The position numbers and the translations under genes are program-made. A stretch of 12,961 nt of DNA from assembly GCA_018668195.1 (NCBI GenBank), contig JABITU010000022.1, forward strand, positions 1 to 12,961, given 5' to 3'. This stretch comes from Tateyamaria sp. GTDB lineage: Bacteria; Pseudomonadota; Alphaproteobacteria; Rhodobacterales; Rhodobacteraceae. The notes beneath the pieces were generated by a model. That model made no database searches. It was not told the origin of the DNA and saw nothing but the letters and a program-made list of their open reading frames with translations. Of this stretch, positions 12,310 through 12,961 are shown in pieces (the first letter of the stretch is position 1; the number at the start of each line of letters is the position of its first letter).

Positions 12310-12961
12310 TTACGATGGAATGATTTTCTGGGCGCGCAACTCGTCGAACACGTCTGTGAAGCTGGCGAGCGTTGGCTGATAGGTGTCGTATCCAAGGATG
12401 CGACTGTTGGTCATATCGGTGAAACACTCGATATCGCGGCCAAGATCAGCGTCGCTGTGCCACCATGACGCCAATTTACCGACAGGAATGTCCTGAAGGC
12501 CGTGTTTGGCGATAATGTCAGACCAAACTGCAGGGGCATCGGCCATCTGTGTCTCCAGCGGGGTAGGCTGGCCGGGGTATTCAGCGGCATCCAACTCAAA
12601 ATAGTCTGCGATTTTCTTCCACAGCCACGTCCAGCGGAAGATATCGCCATTGACCGTATTGAAGGGCGTGTTGGCTGCTTCTGGTGTGTTGGCTGCCCAC
12701 ATCAATTGTGCTGCTACAACACGCGCGTCCGATACATCGGTGGCGGCATTATACTGCTCTGGCGAGCCAGGATAAACGAAAGGCCGTCCAGTGTGTTTGC
12801 AGATCGAAGCATAGACCGCTAGCGTCACTGCCATGTTCATTGCATTGCCGATTACTAAGCCGATCATCGTGTGTGGGCGGTGAACAGACCAATTGAAGCC
12901 CTTCTTTTCGGCCATCTCAAACAGAACATCTTCTTGTGCGTAGTAGAAGTTCGCGCCCGGA
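12310..12961 (-). CDS. PRISE-type SDR (progesterone 5-beta-reductase/iridoid synthase-like enone reductase), C-terminal part
   Basis: Only the last 216 residues are present; the gene enters from the right edge, and about 140 N-terminal residues, including the Rossmann glycines, lie outside. The frame is open from 12960, beyond the first Met at 12915. The visible part starts with ANFYYAQEDVLFE, matching the NFYY motif that holds the catalytic tyrosine of PRISE enzymes, followed by WSVHRPHTMIG and a helical C-terminal domain with WTWLW. PRISE enzymes are atypical extended SDRs that reduce 1,4-enones, enals or related activated double bonds with NADPH. In this operon it could reduce an enone formed by dehydration of an oxidised sugar or cyclitol, or work on a carbonyl. 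It is the first gene of the operon visible here and sits 21 bases before the YciI-like gene. A sugar epimerase-like role is a less likely alternative. Confidence 0.82.
   Translation of the reverse strand, partial: PGANFYYAQEDVLFEMAEKKGFNWSVHRPHTMIGLVIGNAMNMAVTLAVYASICKHTGRPFVYPGSPEQYNAATDVSDARVVAAQLMWAANTPEAANTPFNTVNGDIFRWTWLWKKIADYFELDAAEYPGQPTPLETQMADAPAVWSDIIAKHGLQDIPVGKLASWWHSDADLGRDIECFTDMTNSRILGYDTYQPTLASFTDVFDELRAQKIIPS

Noticed and set aside
12915..12961. Met codon at 12915 as start of the PRISE gene.
   Set aside because: The frame stays open to the window edge, and the NFYY catalytic motif lies upstream of this Met, so the gene is truncated by the window rather than short.

Overview
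The window holds a dense, one-directional catabolic block: 13 genes, all on the minus strand, so transcription runs from position 12961 towards 1. Eleven are complete and two are cut by the window edges. Gaps are 5 to 71 bases and several stop and start codons overlap, which suggests one long operon whose promoter lies beyond the right edge. No regulator, RNA gene, insertion sequence, CRISPR array or stretch over 300 bases without a gene was seen. Moderate GC content, the protein families and the style of the sequences suggest an alphaproteobacterium, most likely a marine Rhodobacterales (Roseobacter-group) member; this is an inference from style, not a database match.

Layout in transcription order. 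(1) Redox and small-enzyme head, 12961-9992: the C-terminal part of a PRISE-type (progesterone 5-beta-reductase/iridoid synthase-like) enone reductase, a YciI-like small protein, a Gfo/Idh/MocA sugar-type dehydrogenase and a zinc-type alcohol/polyol dehydrogenase lacking the structural-zinc cysteines. (2) Importer, 9958-5279: an RbsC-type permease, a periplasmic binding protein with a signal peptide, and an unusual 839-residue protein fusing a tandem RbsA-type ATPase to a second RbsC-type permease. (3) Ring-cleavage core, 5248-3304: maleylacetate reductase and a hydroxyquinol 1,2-dioxygenase-like intradiol enzyme with all four iron ligands. (4) Tail, 3278-1: an SDR, a ketopantoate-reductase-like protein, a YgiN-type ABM monooxygenase-like protein, a VOC metalloprotein, a small tautomerase-like protein, and the first 52 codons of a DUF849/BKACE beta-keto acid cleavage enzyme.

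Reading of the system. The dioxygenase and maleylacetate reductase would turn hydroxyquinol into 3-oxoadipate, itself a beta-keto acid. The BKACE at the end could join 3-oxoadipate with acetyl-CoA to give acetoacetate and succinyl-CoA, replacing the usual CoA-transferase plus thiolase. The upstream importer and dehydrogenases are of sugar/polyol type, and no flavin or Rieske ring hydroxylase is visible. The starting compound may therefore be an oxygen-rich carbohydrate-like molecule (cyclitol, glycoside or alicyclic enone) converted to hydroxyquinol by the accessory enzymes. The families and motifs are visible in the sequence; the pathway and substrate are inference.
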